From: Photobacterium carnosum | GTDB taxonomy: Bacteria > Pseudomonadota > Gammaproteobacteria > Enterobacterales > Vibrionaceae | Direction of reading: 5' to 3' | Assembly: GCF_002849605.1 (NCBI RefSeq) | Contig: NZ_NPIB01000002.1 | Span: 86,520 to 150,519 of the forward strand | Length of the DNA: 64,000 nucleotides | In this document: one piece after another, positions 8,625-18,375 of the stretch | Layout of the letters: the number at the start of each line of letters is the position of its first letter | Numbering within the stretch: position 1 is the stretch's first letter | Position numbers and translations under genes: made by a program | Notes under the pieces: generated by a model | Database searches by the model: none | Told to the model about the DNA's origin: nothing | Seen by the model: only the letters and a program-made list of their open reading frames with translations

Positions 8625-9317
8625 ATGTTTTCGAAATCAAAATCAATTAAATCGTGGAGCCAAAGCGTTTCACACGCGGGAATAATGAACCAAATCGCAC
8701 TAGCTTTAACTGTTGCTGTGATTGTTTTAATTTTCATGGTGATGAGTAAGAAAGAAACGGTCATTGTCGTCCCTCCAACGTTTAATGAAGAAATTACTTT
8801 TGTTGGTAATCAGGCATCTGAGGCATATAAAACTGGTTGGGGATTATTTACAGCGAACTTAGCCGGTAACATCAGCGAGCGTAACCAAGCTTTTGTTGTG
8901 GATACCTTACGAAAAATGTTTCGTGCTAAGGACGCTGATAATTTCGAACATCAATTACAAGCACAAGTTGATGCGCTAAAGGTTCGTGGTGTTCGTGAAA
9001 GTTTTACGTCTCTTGACCTTATCTATAATTCTGATGTTGATTTAGTTTGGGTATATGGCGATAAAAAAACAGTGTCAACACGAACTGGAGCCTCGACGAC
9101 TCAAAAATGGACTTATGAAATCCGCATTACAGCTAGTAATGGTATGCCTAAAATTGACCATTTCAGTCAATATTCAGGTGCTCCTGAAACACGCTCTCGA
9201 GTAAAAGCGATCAAGGAAGCTAATGCTGATAAAGCAGAAAGACAAGAAGGTGAACAATTAAAACCTGACGATTTAGATGTGCCTTTACCAGACGACAGCA
9301 TCAAGGATAATAAATAA
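8625..9317 (+). CDS. traE: TraE, type IV secretion inner-membrane protein
   Basis: A 230-aa bitopic protein: short cytoplasmic N-terminus, one membrane helix at about 20-40 (IALALTVAVIVLIFMVM), then a periplasmic domain with the VIVVPPTF motif typical of TraE/VirB8-like scaffolds. The C-terminus is hydrophilic and acidic. Its stop overlaps the traK start by one base. It forms part of the channel scaffold that links the inner membrane to the TraB-TraK-TraV core. Confidence 0.82.
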   Translation: MFSKSKSIKSWSQSVSHAGIMNQIALALTVAVIVLIFMVMSKKETVIVVPPTFNEEITFVGNQASEAYKTGWGLFTANLAGNISERNQAFVVDTLRKMFRAKDADNFEHQLQAQVDALKVRGVRESFTSLDLIYNSDVDLVWVYGDKKTVSTRTGASTTQKWTYEIRITASNGMPKIDHFSQYSGAPETRSRVKAIKEANADKAERQEGEQLKPDDLDVPLPDDSIKDNK

Positions 9318-10780
9318 TGTTAATAAATACCCGAACCAAAAAACTCGTATTACTTGTGTCGGCTGCGTTGGCTTCTCATACCGTTATAGCCGCAATCAAT
9401 ACTTCCGATATTCCAATCGAACCAATAAATAGTGGTCGTATAGCTCTGTCTCAAAACGCTCAACCGACACAAGACGAACTATTAAAATCACAGGGTGGAG
9501 GTAAAATTTCATCACTAATTAACAGTAGTATTTATAATTCAATAGACAAAGCAACAGAATCCGAAGATAAAGCGATAGAGCCCACAGGGACTATCGGAAT
9601 GCCAGTACCATCTGTATCCCCAGTGTCCCCTATTAATACTCCTGACATTTATACGAGTAATAACACGCCGAAACCATTCAGTGATCAGAATGCTGCAATT
9701 GATAATGCCCTAACTGAACGTGCTAGACAGAATATTGATGCTAAATCGGTACGTACGGGGAATATTGTTTCAAAAACTGGTAGCGATATTTTAAAACCGG
9801 TAGATATGAGTCAATTTGCCACGCAACAAGAACCACAATTACAAATGCCACCAGCATCGGGCGTAACAAAGGTTAATGGTACACCTTCAGGTATTAATCC
9901 TGCAGATTATGGTCTTGGTGTGCCAGTACCGCAAGTGCATGGCCGAGATCCAATTAAAGACGAGTTAAAACGTAAGTATGACTCACATCAAACTATTCGC
10001 ATTAAACCTGGTGATGGTGAGTTGGCACCTGTTGCTGTTGGTTTGCAAAACCAGATTTCAACACCGTTTAAAAATGTATCAATTAAAACATCATCTATGG
10101 ATGTACCTATTGAAGTAAAAGACGGATACATTTTTATTACTCCAATGGACCAATCTCCAATAGGTTTGTTTGTTGGAGAAAAAGGGTTACCTGAAACAAA
10201 TGTTTCTTTAACTCTAATGCCGTTGGATGTTCCACCAACAATGATTGAAGTAAAAGTACCAATGTCTCGTGCGTTACAAGTTAAATATAAGAATTTCGTC
10301 AATGAGCGAGAGGAAAAAGAAGCTATTGCAAAGCATATACGAGAAATGAAAGAGGCTCCCGCTAACCAGTTTGATCCAAGGGTTAATTCTAGTTACGTAA
10401 AACGAGCAACGTCATTACTTGCAGCTGTTGCCAAAGGCGATATCCCTAATGGTTATGCCTTTAGTACAGATATTCCACGAGATCAGATGTTCCCATGTGA
10501 TATTAACAAATTGGGTATGTATCACCGTGTAATGCAACGATTAGAAAGTAGCCAAGAAATTGTTGATATCGTAAAAGTTACAAATGACATTAATAATTTC
10601 CGACAAATGAGGGAAGAATACTGTCTTCGTGATGATGTTATTGCCGTTGGCGTTTTTGATAAAGCTACTTTAGCACCTGGTCAATCAACGGAAGTGTATA
10701 TTCTTCGTGATAAAGCATACCTAGATAAAATTAAGCGACAACGTGTGCGCCCTAGCCTTTTAGATAGTAAGGAGGCATAA
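9317..10780 (+). CDS. traK: TraK, core-complex secretin-like protein
   Basis: A 487-aa exported protein with a signal peptide (about 1-25, LVLLVSAALASHTVIA). Residues 30-200 are a Pro/Ser/Thr/Asn-rich unstructured region; the beta-rich TraK/VirB9-like domain occupies about 215-480. It is about twice the length of F TraK because of the N-terminal extension, in line with SXT-type homologues. It overlaps traE by one base and precedes traB by one. It should form the outer-membrane core with TraB and TraV. Confidence 0.8.
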   Translation: MLINTRTKKLVLLVSAALASHTVIAAINTSDIPIEPINSGRIALSQNAQPTQDELLKSQGGGKISSLINSSIYNSIDKATESEDKAIEPTGTIGMPVPSVSPVSPINTPDIYTSNNTPKPFSDQNAAIDNALTERARQNIDAKSVRTGNIVSKTGSDILKPVDMSQFATQQEPQLQMPPASGVTKVNGTPSGINPADYGLGVPVPQVHGRDPIKDELKRKYDSHQTIRIKPGDGELAPVAVGLQNQISTPFKNVSIKTSSMDVPIEVKDGYIFITPMDQSPIGLFVGEKGLPETNVSLTLMPLDVPPTMIEVKVPMSRALQVKYKNFVNEREEKEAIAKHIREMKEAPANQFDPRVNSSYVKRATSLLAAVAKGDIPNGYAFSTDIPRDQMFPCDINKLGMYHRVMQRLESSQEIVDIVKVTNDINNFRQMREEYCLRDDVIAVGVFDKATLAPGQSTEVYILRDKAYLDKIKRQRVRPSLLDSKEA

Positions 10781-10781
10781 A

Positions 10782-12197
10782 ATGGCTGATTTTTCGAAAC
10801 TTAAATACAACCTAGTCGAAGCTTGGAAAGAACCAAAAAAACGTAAAGGTATTATCGCAGTAGTCATAATGGGTTCAGTGATCTTTGGTGTAATGGCCAC
10901 AGATGATTCCAGTACGCAAAAAAGCGCACAAGAATACCATAACCTTGAAAAAGGTAAGAAAGTGCAGGCTAACTTTTTTTCTCAATCTGGTGCTAATACG
11001 ATTGAAAAAGGACATATGGACGAAATTTACGGATTAATGGAAAATCAGATTAAAGATCGTGAAACGGCAATTGATCATAGAGAAAATGAAATGCATCAAC
11101 TCGAAGACCGGTTATCTAAACAGATTGAGGATCTACGATTTAGTCAGACTGCATTAAAACGTGATATGGCTATTCAAAAAAAATCTGACGCTACTAATAA
11201 TCATACAACTTACGGTGGAGGTTTACTTCAAAATCAGCCACAAACTCAGGTTCAGCCTCAACCTGTTGTAAATGGTAAACAGCAATCTCAACCATCTCAA
11301 CAACTACGACCAATGCAACAAGTGGCGCAGCAACAATTACAACCTCGTAAACCAGTTGTTGATCATCGTCGTGTGGGGATTCGTACTATCACATCAAGTT
11401 CAGATGAATTTGTTGATTATAATGGTAAAACTACCAATCTTACCGCAGCAGCAACATCCAAAGATGGCGCTACGACTCGTACTATTGATGGTAAAAAACC
11501 GGAAAAGAAGACTAGCCAGCCGATATATCAACAAGAATCAGAAAAAGTTGAACCTACTCAGATTATCTTGCCTGCAGGAACAATGATCTCAGGCATCTTA
11601 ACTACAGGTATGGACGTTCCAACCGGCAGTTCAACAAAGCATGATCCTTTACCATCGATTTTACGTATAAATAAAGACGCATTGCTTCCAAATAACTTTA
11701 GAGCAGATATTAACGATTGTGTGTTAGTAACATCAGCAATCGGAGACCTATCTAGTTCCCGAGCCTACTTGCGTGCAGAGGCGCTTAGTTGTGTAACAAG
11801 CGATGGTGTAGCGGTAGAGACATCATTAAACGCATTTAGTGTTGGTCCTGATGGACGTAATGGGATCAAAGGTCGGTTAGTAAGTAAGAATGGTGAAGCT
11901 GCATTGAAATCCATGTGGGCGGGTTTCCTTTCAGGTATGAGTGGCTTAGCAGGTCAAACTGATATAAAAATGGGCGATAATAAGACGGGTGCTTTTGCGA
12001 CATTTACTGACGCATCTGCCATGGGTACTGTCGCTGGTGGAGCTGCATTAAAAGGCGCGAGTTCGGCCATGGATCGTCTAGCTAAATACTACATAGAGAT
12101 AGTCGAAGAAATGCGTCCATATATTGAAATTAATCCTGGTATCGAAATTGATTTCATCATTCAACGTGGTGCTACATTGAAATTAGGGAAAGCATAA
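10782..12197 (+). CDS. traB: TraB, VirB10-like core-complex protein
   Basis: A 471-aa protein with one membrane helix near residues 23-40, a coiled coil (about 70-130), a Gln/Pro-rich linker (about 145-190) and the C-terminal VirB10/TrbI beta-barrel domain (about 250-470), starting with the typical ILPAGTMISGILTTGMDVP stretch. It spans the envelope and links the TraK-TraV ring to the inner membrane and ATPases. Intergenic distances are one base on both sides, so translation is coupled. Confidence 0.88.
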   Translation: MADFSKLKYNLVEAWKEPKKRKGIIAVVIMGSVIFGVMATDDSSTQKSAQEYHNLEKGKKVQANFFSQSGANTIEKGHMDEIYGLMENQIKDRETAIDHRENEMHQLEDRLSKQIEDLRFSQTALKRDMAIQKKSDATNNHTTYGGGLLQNQPQTQVQPQPVVNGKQQSQPSQQLRPMQQVAQQQLQPRKPVVDHRRVGIRTITSSSDEFVDYNGKTTNLTAAATSKDGATTRTIDGKKPEKKTSQPIYQQESEKVEPTQIILPAGTMISGILTTGMDVPTGSSTKHDPLPSILRINKDALLPNNFRADINDCVLVTSAIGDLSSSRAYLRAEALSCVTSDGVAVETSLNAFSVGPDGRNGIKGRLVSKNGEAALKSMWAGFLSGMSGLAGQTDIKMGDNKTGAFATFTDASAMGTVAGGAALKGASSAMDRLAKYYIEIVEEMRPYIEINPGIEIDFIIQRGATLKLGKA

Positions 12198-12198
12198 T

Positions 12199-12624
12199 AT
12201 GAGTCAAAATGAAGCGTTAACAAAAAAATCTAACACACCAAAGCCAGTAAGTACAATTTCAGTTATTCATAAATTATGGATCGCTCTAGGTGTAATTTTC
12301 GCTTTAAGTGCATGTGGGGGTGTCTATGTGTATAAATCAATACAAGCCCTTGAAGTCCAGCTTAATGATTCACAACAAAAACTTGTAATGACAATGGAAT
12401 ATGTCACTCAATTACAAAAAGACATCCCTAAGATTAAGGTGATTGATTTTTCTTTAATGGCGCAAGACTGGGCTAACACTAATCAGGCTAGTGCAATGAA
12501 TGCAATGGATGCAGTAATTAAATCATATAACAATAAAGGTTACGTATTAATTAAATCTGACAGTATCGTTGGTAATATTAAGCCTTTATTAGTGCGCACG
12601 CCTAAACCACACAAAATAAAATAA
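12199..12624 (+). CDS. TrbI-like small membrane protein
   Basis: A 141-aa bitopic protein: polar N-terminus, membrane helix at about 27-47 (LWIALGVIFALSACGGVYVY), coiled coil (about 52-78), then a compact alpha/beta part with KVIDFSLMAQDW and YVLIKSDSIVGN. That plan and its position between traB and traV resemble F-type TrbI, a protein affecting pilus length, but similarity is weak. It ends the first part of the operon and is followed by a terminator hairpin. Confidence 0.4.
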   Translation: MSQNEALTKKSNTPKPVSTISVIHKLWIALGVIFALSACGGVYVYKSIQALEVQLNDSQQKLVMTMEYVTQLQKDIPKIKVIDFSLMAQDWANTNQASAMNAMDAVIKSYNNKGYVLIKSDSIVGNIKPLLVRTPKPHKIK

Positions 12625-12643
12625 ATCACAAAAAATACTTGAA

Positions 12644-12692
12644 GCGGCTCTTCATTGTTGTTAAATAACAATATTGAAGGCCGTTTTTTTAG
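12644..12692 (+). terminator. intrinsic terminator after the TrbI-like gene
   Basis: Arms CGGC/CTTCA and TGAAG/GCCG with an inner TGTT-AACA stem, followed by seven T. The next gene starts 11 bases after it, so it may be a partial terminator inside the transfer region. Confidence 0.7.
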
Positions 12693-12702
12693 GTGTAACT
12701 AA

Positions 12703-13146
12703 ATGTTAAATACAAGAAAAAAAATTCTATATATAGTCGCTCTTATTGCAAGCGGTTTCTGTAATGTAGCTACAGCAAACACCCTAGCAATTGGACAACC
12801 AATTCTTTCAACCGCAACTTATACGTCCACTTATGTCGCGCAAAAAGGCGAATCAAAAGCATATGCCATTGCACAGGCGGAAGAAATGGCTAAGTTGCAA
12901 GCGTTGGACGTTAACAGTATCAGTGTAAATACAATTGATACTGAAGGAAACGTAACTAACTCTGATGTTTCGTTAAACAAGAAAATCATTAGTTCAAGAG
13001 TTCTTGCAACTAATTATGGCCACTGTGCGAAAAAATCAGTTATGTGCGCAACAGTGACAGTATCAGTAACAAGAGATAATCGTTCTCAATTAGAAATTCA
13101 AAATGCTAAATTATTAACTGCCATTAACACCGTAGCATCAATGTAA
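12703..13146 (+). CDS. exported protein of unknown function within the tra region
   Basis: A 147-aa protein with a signal peptide (about 1-25, ending near ATA-NT). The mature part has an Ala-rich helix (KAYAIAQAEEMAKLQAL) followed by beta strands and two cysteines in GHCAKKSVMCATV that could form a periplasmic disulphide. The helix-then-strand order resembles small FlgT/LPP20-like folds, but no family is recognised. A good AGGTG ribosome-binding site precedes the ATG. It has terminators on both sides and so forms its own unit inside the transfer locus. Confidence 0.65.
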   Translation: MLNTRKKILYIVALIASGFCNVATANTLAIGQPILSTATYTSTYVAQKGESKAYAIAQAEEMAKLQALDVNSISVNTIDTEGNVTNSDVSLNKKIISSRVLATNYGHCAKKSVMCATVTVSVTRDNRSQLEIQNAKLLTAINTVASM

Positions 13147-13166
13147 CCTGCCACCTATCCTCATAA

Positions 13167-13203
13167 AAAAGCCGAGAAAACCTTAAACCTCTCGGCTTTT
13201 ATT
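13167..13203 (+). terminator. intrinsic terminator
   Basis: AAGCCGAGA and TCTCGGCTTTT with a 12-base loop, directly after the exported-protein gene. Confidence 0.8.
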
Positions 13204-13283
13204 GTAATGCAACCACACTTAACAATGATCTTTGAAGTGTAAGCAAGTATCATGTACGCCAATCATTAAACTTGTGGTGCACA

Positions 13284-14129
13284 ATGAAACTTTCATTACT
13301 AACAATTATCCTTTCATCCGTAATTTTTAGTTCTTCTGCTTTTTCTACTGGTATTGATCCATTAGTTAAAAATGCATCAGCTAAAAACTCAGAACTACAT
13401 AATTCCATCAATAAAACCCCAGTTGAACAAGTCTTTGATAAGAATGGATTTATAAATGCAATGAAGATGTATAAATCACTTCATTGGGGAGTTCGTTTAC
13501 CAATTACAGATTTATCAATTATCGAGAATCAAGATGGTGAACGTCTATTAATAGACTCTAATGCTCGTATGGTTATCCGTGGAAATTTTCAACTATATGA
13601 TCTTTGGAATAAACGAGTAGTTACAGATAAGGCATCAGTTCAAAAGATGTGGCTAACACCTTTATCAATATTCAGTGTTAATGATGATGATTTAGCCATT
13701 TATCACTACGGAAAAAAGAAAGATAAAGCGGATTTAACTGTACTAATCGACCCAAATGGAAAATTCAACGCAAAGTTATTTTCAGAAATGGAACTATTAG
13801 CAGATAAGTATGCCTTTGATATTTTGCTTGTACCGTTAACAGGCAAAAACTCCATCATGGATTCAATAAGCCTTTGGTGCAATAAAGATCAATCCACTTC
13901 TCTTGAGTACCTCATGGAAGGAGCCAAGATAAAGAGCGATCTAACATTAATCCCTACGTGTAATAAAAAACCATTAATGATGAATGTCGCCCTAGCTAGT
14001 TTACTACACATCAAATCATTACCTCACTTAGTCCGAGTTGATGGATTAAACAACTCAGGTACACCGAGTAATTTAGAAGCGTTTATGCATCAAGACATTT
14101 CAAAAATTGGAGAGGTTATAATTAAATAA
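13284..14129 (+). CDS. DsbC-like thioredoxin-fold protein lacking CXXC
   Basis: The ATG at 13284 is preferred over a TTG at 13272 because it begins a normal signal peptide (KLSLLTIILSSVIFSSSAFS). The 281-aa product has a DsbC-type N-terminal dimerisation pattern (GNFQLYDLWNKRVVTD, about residues 104-119), then a thioredoxin-like part starting TVLIDPNGKF. In DsbC that strand is followed by the catalytic CXXC; here the position reads DPNGKF with no cysteine. Only two Cys remain (SLWCNK and PTCNKK). The SXT/IncA/C tra operon carries a DsbC at this place, but this copy looks redox-inactive and may be a structural chaperone. The stop is 1 base before traV. Confidence 0.68.
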   Translation: MKLSLLTIILSSVIFSSSAFSTGIDPLVKNASAKNSELHNSINKTPVEQVFDKNGFINAMKMYKSLHWGVRLPITDLSIIENQDGERLLIDSNARMVIRGNFQLYDLWNKRVVTDKASVQKMWLTPLSIFSVNDDDLAIYHYGKKKDKADLTVLIDPNGKFNAKLFSEMELLADKYAFDILLVPLTGKNSIMDSISLWCNKDQSTSLEYLMEGAKIKSDLTLIPTCNKKPLMMNVALASLLHIKSLPHLVRVDGLNNSGTPSNLEAFMHQDISKIGEVIIK

Positions 14130-14130
14130 C

Positions 14131-14796
14131 ATGCAAAATAAATTAATCAAAACCCTTACTGCATTTTCTATCATGACTGGTTTAACTGGATGTTCATCTT
14201 TTTTAGAGATTGGCGAACCACCAACGGAATGCCCTTATGCTCTGCAGGAAGGATTGCCTTGCACAAGCGCAAGAACAGTGTGGGAACTAACTAACAAATC
14301 AAAAGATATTGCCGTTATTAAACGTGAACTTATTGCTAAGAATAAAGCTGGTTACAATCACGACAATGATGATGACGACGACAATAGCGAAAAAGATAAA
14401 TACATACCTCAGTATCCGGGCGGTACAGCTGCAGAACGTAGCAAAATATATTCTCAATATCAGATTAATTACAAAAAATATCCAGCGGCAGATCCTATGG
14501 CTATTTTACACGAAGCTAAGGTTTTACGCGTCCTTGTAAATTCTTGGCAAGATAAAGAACATAACTTACACATGCCAGGATATACATATGTAGAGATAAC
14601 ACCTCGTCGTTGGGAAGTCGGTCGTGATGCAACAGCCACACCTGCCATGGTTACATCACTCAATGCCCGTAGCTCGTCATTAAAAGAACGGGAAAAAATG
14701 AGTCCAACAGGTGATCCGAGTGGAATGCAGGTTATTCAGCGTTACCCGCAAGCACCAGCTAAAGATAAAGTATCAGACTACGTAAAGGAATTTTAA
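14131..14796 (+). CDS. traV: TraV, outer-membrane core lipoprotein
   Basis: A 221-aa lipoprotein: signal sequence with lipobox LTGC (Cys about residue 21), followed by a Cys-containing segment ECPYALQEGLPCTSARTVWE that is characteristic of TraV. An unusual run of Asp/Asn (DNDDDDDN, about residues 78-88) may bind calcium. It should anchor the TraK-TraB ring in the outer membrane. Adjacent genes are one base away on both sides. Confidence 0.85.
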   Translation: MQNKLIKTLTAFSIMTGLTGCSSFLEIGEPPTECPYALQEGLPCTSARTVWELTNKSKDIAVIKRELIAKNKAGYNHDNDDDDDNSEKDKYIPQYPGGTAAERSKIYSQYQINYKKYPAADPMAILHEAKVLRVLVNSWQDKEHNLHMPGYTYVEITPRRWEVGRDATATPAMVTSLNARSSSLKEREKMSPTGDPSGMQVIQRYPQAPAKDKVSDYVKEF

Positions 14797-14797
14797 A

Positions 14798-17413
14798 ATG
14801 ACCGGCATTATTGACTATCATAATTCTATTATGAGGTTTTCCCAGTATGGGGACTCCCTCCCTGTTCTAGAATATTTACCTGAAATGAAAGGTTTTGTTT
14901 TAGATGGTGGTTTTATTGGTTTTACATTTATTTGCCAGCCATTAACAGGCGTAAATGATGACTTAATGAATGCGATGGATGATTTATATCAACGAAATTT
15001 TCCTGATGATTCTTTTATGCAAATTAGTCTATTTGGTTCGCCATATATTAAGGACACTTTAGATCGATTTGGCTCTATTCGAGAAGGTCGCGCTGAAGGT
15101 GAAATGGGAGAGTTATATGATTCCATTGGTCGTTCTACATATGAATATTTCACTGAATCTACAACAAAACCTTTAAACCCTAACATGAATCTCAAAGTGA
15201 GAGATTTTGAAGTATGGGTGTCATTTAAGATGCCATTAAAAAAACAAGAACCATCAAAAGACGAAGTGAAAGTATTTCGTCGCATGTATCTTCAATTACG
15301 CTCAACTCTGGAAGGTATCGGTTGTAGTCCATATGATATGGATGGAGCTTTATATCTGCACCGTATGCAAATCCTTCACAATCATAATAAGGATGCTGAC
15401 TGGCGCAGTGGAGTTAAAGGTCATGACGCTGCCCTACCTTTGCGTTATCAAGTTATGGAGCGTAATAATCCTGTATTTGTACATCAAGACGGGGTTCAAA
15501 TCGGTGAAGAAGGCAGTGATAACAGTGCATTTGTAAAGCTTCTTTCGGTTCAACGTTTCCCTGAAGTTCTTTCTTTTGGTGAAATATACGATCTTGTTTG
15601 TGATTGGCGAAATGGTCGAGATGGTTTGAGAGAGCCTTTTTTAATGACGTTAAATATAAACTTCGTTAATCAAGAAAAAGCAAAATCTGAATTTACAAAA
15701 CGTCGTAGTTGGCTTACACACCAAGCATCAGGTCCATTAAGTAAATGGGTTGACCGTATTCGATACCAAAAACGTGATTACGATGAATTTTTCGTATCAC
15801 TAGAGAATAAAGGGGCTCAAATCGCTGATTCTTATTTACAGTTTATGATCTTTTGTAAGGATAAGCATTCTTCTGAACAGACGGTTATGGAGATGCAATC
15901 TTTCGCATCAAAGAAGAAATGGAAATTAGTCGAAGATAGATATATTTGCTTACCACTTTTATTATCATCGTTACCTATGGGTATTGACCAAGCAGCTGTA
16001 TCTAACTTTCACCGTTTCAACCGCTTTACTAGCGACACTTTAAAATTTATCACACCAATGATTGCGAGTTGGAAAGGTAACGGTCAGTCTCGGCCAACTA
16101 TCCCTCTTGTTACTCGTGATGGTCAGTTGTTTTGTTTTGATCCATTTACCTCTGACGGCAATTTCAACATGTTCTGTGCGGCAGCCTCAGGTTCGGGGAA
16201 GTCATTTTGGATTAACTACTTAATATCAAATTGTTTAAGTTCTGGCAGTGTAAAAGGTGGTGATTTGTATCGTGAAACCCCACTTGAATTAGAACAAATG
16301 CCGTTAGATTCCGCGAGAGTCTTCGTTATAGACGTCGGCCGCAGCTATGAAAAATTATGCGCACTATATAACGGTAAATTTTTAGAGTTTGGTGATAATT
16401 TCAAATACTCAATGAATCCATTTAAATCGATTCATGAATTTAGTGGTAAGGATGGTCAGGGTGACATGGTGCTTTCATTATTAAAGTTCATGGCATCGCC
16501 TAGCGGTACATTAACCGACTTCCAAAGTGCACGTATGAACGTACTTCTTTCACAATTATGGGAAGAGAAAGGAAGGGATTCTTCTATCGATGATTTTGCT
16601 AATCTTTGCCTTTCAAATGAGGAACAAAGTGTTAGAGATGTTGGTATGCAACTTGAGCCTTGGTGTAAAACTGGGCCTTATGGCGAATTTTTTAATGATT
16701 ACTACGAGCCTGTGGATTTTTCTGGCAGCTTTGTTGTTATTGAATTAGAAGAATTGAAGAGTCGTAAACAACTACAAATCGCAGTATTACTTCAATGTAT
16801 AAGCGCAATTCAAAATGAAATGTTTATGACTGGGAAGGATAAATTTAAATGCTTTGTACTCGACGAAGCGTGGGAGTATATAAAAATAAAAGGTGGTGCT
16901 GGCATTGCTATTGCGGAATTTTTAGAGGCTGGATGGCGCAGATTCAGAAAATATAACGCGTCGGGAGTGTGTATCACGCAATCAATTTCGGATGCGTATG
17001 AAACAGAAGTTGGGATGGCTATGGCCGATAATTCTCAGTTTAAAGTGTTTCTACGACAAGAGCCTGAAGTGATTGAAAAAGTACGCGTTAATAAACAATT
17101 CGATGGTAATGAAACAGACTTCGCATTGCTTAAAAGTATTCATACAGTTAAGGGAATGTATTCTGAATTATACATCCGTACAGGTAGTTCTCGGGAAGTA
17201 GTACGTTTATTCGTACCTCGATATCAACAGTTAATGTTTACAACTGATGGTGTAGAATTGGCAGCAATTGACCAATATAAAAAACAAGGTTATTCGATCG
17301 CTCAGTCTATAAAACTCGTCTTGAAAGATGAAGAATCAGCGAAAGAAAAAAATAAAAACAATGACACCCATAGCTATTCTGAAGAAGAAATATGTGAATT
17401 ATTTTCTGATTAG
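14798..17413 (+). CDS. traC: TraC, VirB4-like conjugation ATPase
   Basis: An 871-aa ATPase that energises pilus assembly. Walker A is AASGSGKSFWIN at about residues 462-473; Walker B is CFVLDEAWEYI at about 683-693, and the downstream SGVCITQSISD block matches the family. The N-terminal half is the usual TraC platform-binding domain. The length agrees with F and SXT TraC (about 800-880 aa). It ends the visible mating-pair-formation cluster; a terminator follows at 17443. The genes that normally come next (traW, traU, traN) are absent. Confidence 0.92.
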   Translation: MTGIIDYHNSIMRFSQYGDSLPVLEYLPEMKGFVLDGGFIGFTFICQPLTGVNDDLMNAMDDLYQRNFPDDSFMQISLFGSPYIKDTLDRFGSIREGRAEGEMGELYDSIGRSTYEYFTESTTKPLNPNMNLKVRDFEVWVSFKMPLKKQEPSKDEVKVFRRMYLQLRSTLEGIGCSPYDMDGALYLHRMQILHNHNKDADWRSGVKGHDAALPLRYQVMERNNPVFVHQDGVQIGEEGSDNSAFVKLLSVQRFPEVLSFGEIYDLVCDWRNGRDGLREPFLMTLNINFVNQEKAKSEFTKRRSWLTHQASGPLSKWVDRIRYQKRDYDEFFVSLENKGAQIADSYLQFMIFCKDKHSSEQTVMEMQSFASKKKWKLVEDRYICLPLLLSSLPMGIDQAAVSNFHRFNRFTSDTLKFITPMIASWKGNGQSRPTIPLVTRDGQLFCFDPFTSDGNFNMFCAAASGSGKSFWINYLISNCLSSGSVKGGDLYRETPLELEQMPLDSARVFVIDVGRSYEKLCALYNGKFLEFGDNFKYSMNPFKSIHEFSGKDGQGDMVLSLLKFMASPSGTLTDFQSARMNVLLSQLWEEKGRDSSIDDFANLCLSNEEQSVRDVGMQLEPWCKTGPYGEFFNDYYEPVDFSGSFVVIELEELKSRKQLQIAVLLQCISAIQNEMFMTGKDKFKCFVLDEAWEYIKIKGGAGIAIAEFLEAGWRRFRKYNASGVCITQSISDAYETEVGMAMADNSQFKVFLRQEPEVIEKVRVNKQFDGNETDFALLKSIHTVKGMYSELYIRTGSSREVVRLFVPRYQQLMFTTDGVELAAIDQYKKQGYSIAQSIKLVLKDEESAKEKNKNNDTHSYSEEEICELFSD

Positions 17414-17442
17414 TCATTATTTTTAATTTAAACTTTAATTAA

Positions 17443-17470
17443 ATGGAGTATTTTTAATACTCCATTTTCA
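17443..17470 (+). terminator. terminator after traC
   Basis: ATGGAGTATT and ATACTCCAT arms with a short T-rich loop followed by TTTTC. Confidence 0.75.
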
Positions 17471-17487
17471 TACAAACAGGTAATGCA

Positions 17488-18285
17488 ATGACAGATAATC
17501 AAGAATTAAACATTAACTCACAAGATGAATTTGAAAAGTATAATGAAAAAGAAACTATTAAAAATTCAATTATAACCGCCTGTTGGGAACATATAATTAA
17601 AACCATAAATAATGTACCAAAACACCTCAATAACGATGATAAAGAAAAGCTCGAACAAGTAATCACCCAACATTTAAAAACGATTGATAATACTTTTATG
17701 GCGTTTATAGGCACAAATAAACATGGAGTGATAGAATCAATTCTTATTGAGTCATGCAGTAAGTCTCTATCACGCGACTTAATTAACAATTGCCCCAAAG
17801 ATAGCTCGATTTTTAATCTTTTGACTGAGTATCGAATGCCTATAATTGATTTTAATTTAGAGGTTAATGATGCATTAATTAATAAACTTTCCCAATATTA
17901 TGCTGAAAATAAATACCAACTATCTTTTGTAGAATATGTTTTATCTAATATTAGGTTTTGCTTTGGACTCTCAAATGGCATTGTTAATTGTGCTGTTTTA
18001 TACGATGAAAATAAGATAAAGCATCACATGAGAGCACTTGATTTTCCCGATAAGAAAGACGAAATAATTAACCATTACTGTGAAAACATCGATATAGAGA
18101 TTAGTAGCTTAGTTAAATCATTTACTACTTTCCTTCTCGGTGAGTATATTATATTTAATGTTATAACGTTCAATTGCATCAATATAGCTGAAGGTGAAAG
18201 CTTTAAAAAAAGGTTTAAAACTAACCTTGAAGCATCTTCAACTGAAATGCGTGATATCGCTTTTAGATTCCTTGAGTTCGTCTAA
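17488..18285 (+). CDS. orphan protein after the tra operon
   Basis: A 265-aa, Asn/Ile/Lys-rich, mostly helical protein without signal peptide. Moderately hydrophobic stretches (RFCFGLSNGIVNCAVLY, about 151-167, and TTFLLGEYIIFNVITFNCI) are too polar for sure membrane helices. An AGG-containing ribosome site precedes the ATG, and the gene lies just after the traC terminator. No family is recognised. Its codon use is more AT-rich than traC, suggesting a separate origin. Confidence 0.55.
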   Translation: MTDNQELNINSQDEFEKYNEKETIKNSIITACWEHIIKTINNVPKHLNNDDKEKLEQVITQHLKTIDNTFMAFIGTNKHGVIESILIESCSKSLSRDLINNCPKDSSIFNLLTEYRMPIIDFNLEVNDALINKLSQYYAENKYQLSFVEYVLSNIRFCFGLSNGIVNCAVLYDENKIKHHMRALDFPDKKDEIINHYCENIDIEISSLVKSFTTFLLGEYIIFNVITFNCINIAEGESFKKRFKTNLEASSTEMRDIAFRFLEFV

Positions 18286-18375
18286 TTTTAACTATTATTT
18301 AGATTATTCGAATCATAATCTACTCATCTAAAACGTATAAGTCATTCATCATTTACCTCTGATAAATGGCTTATT

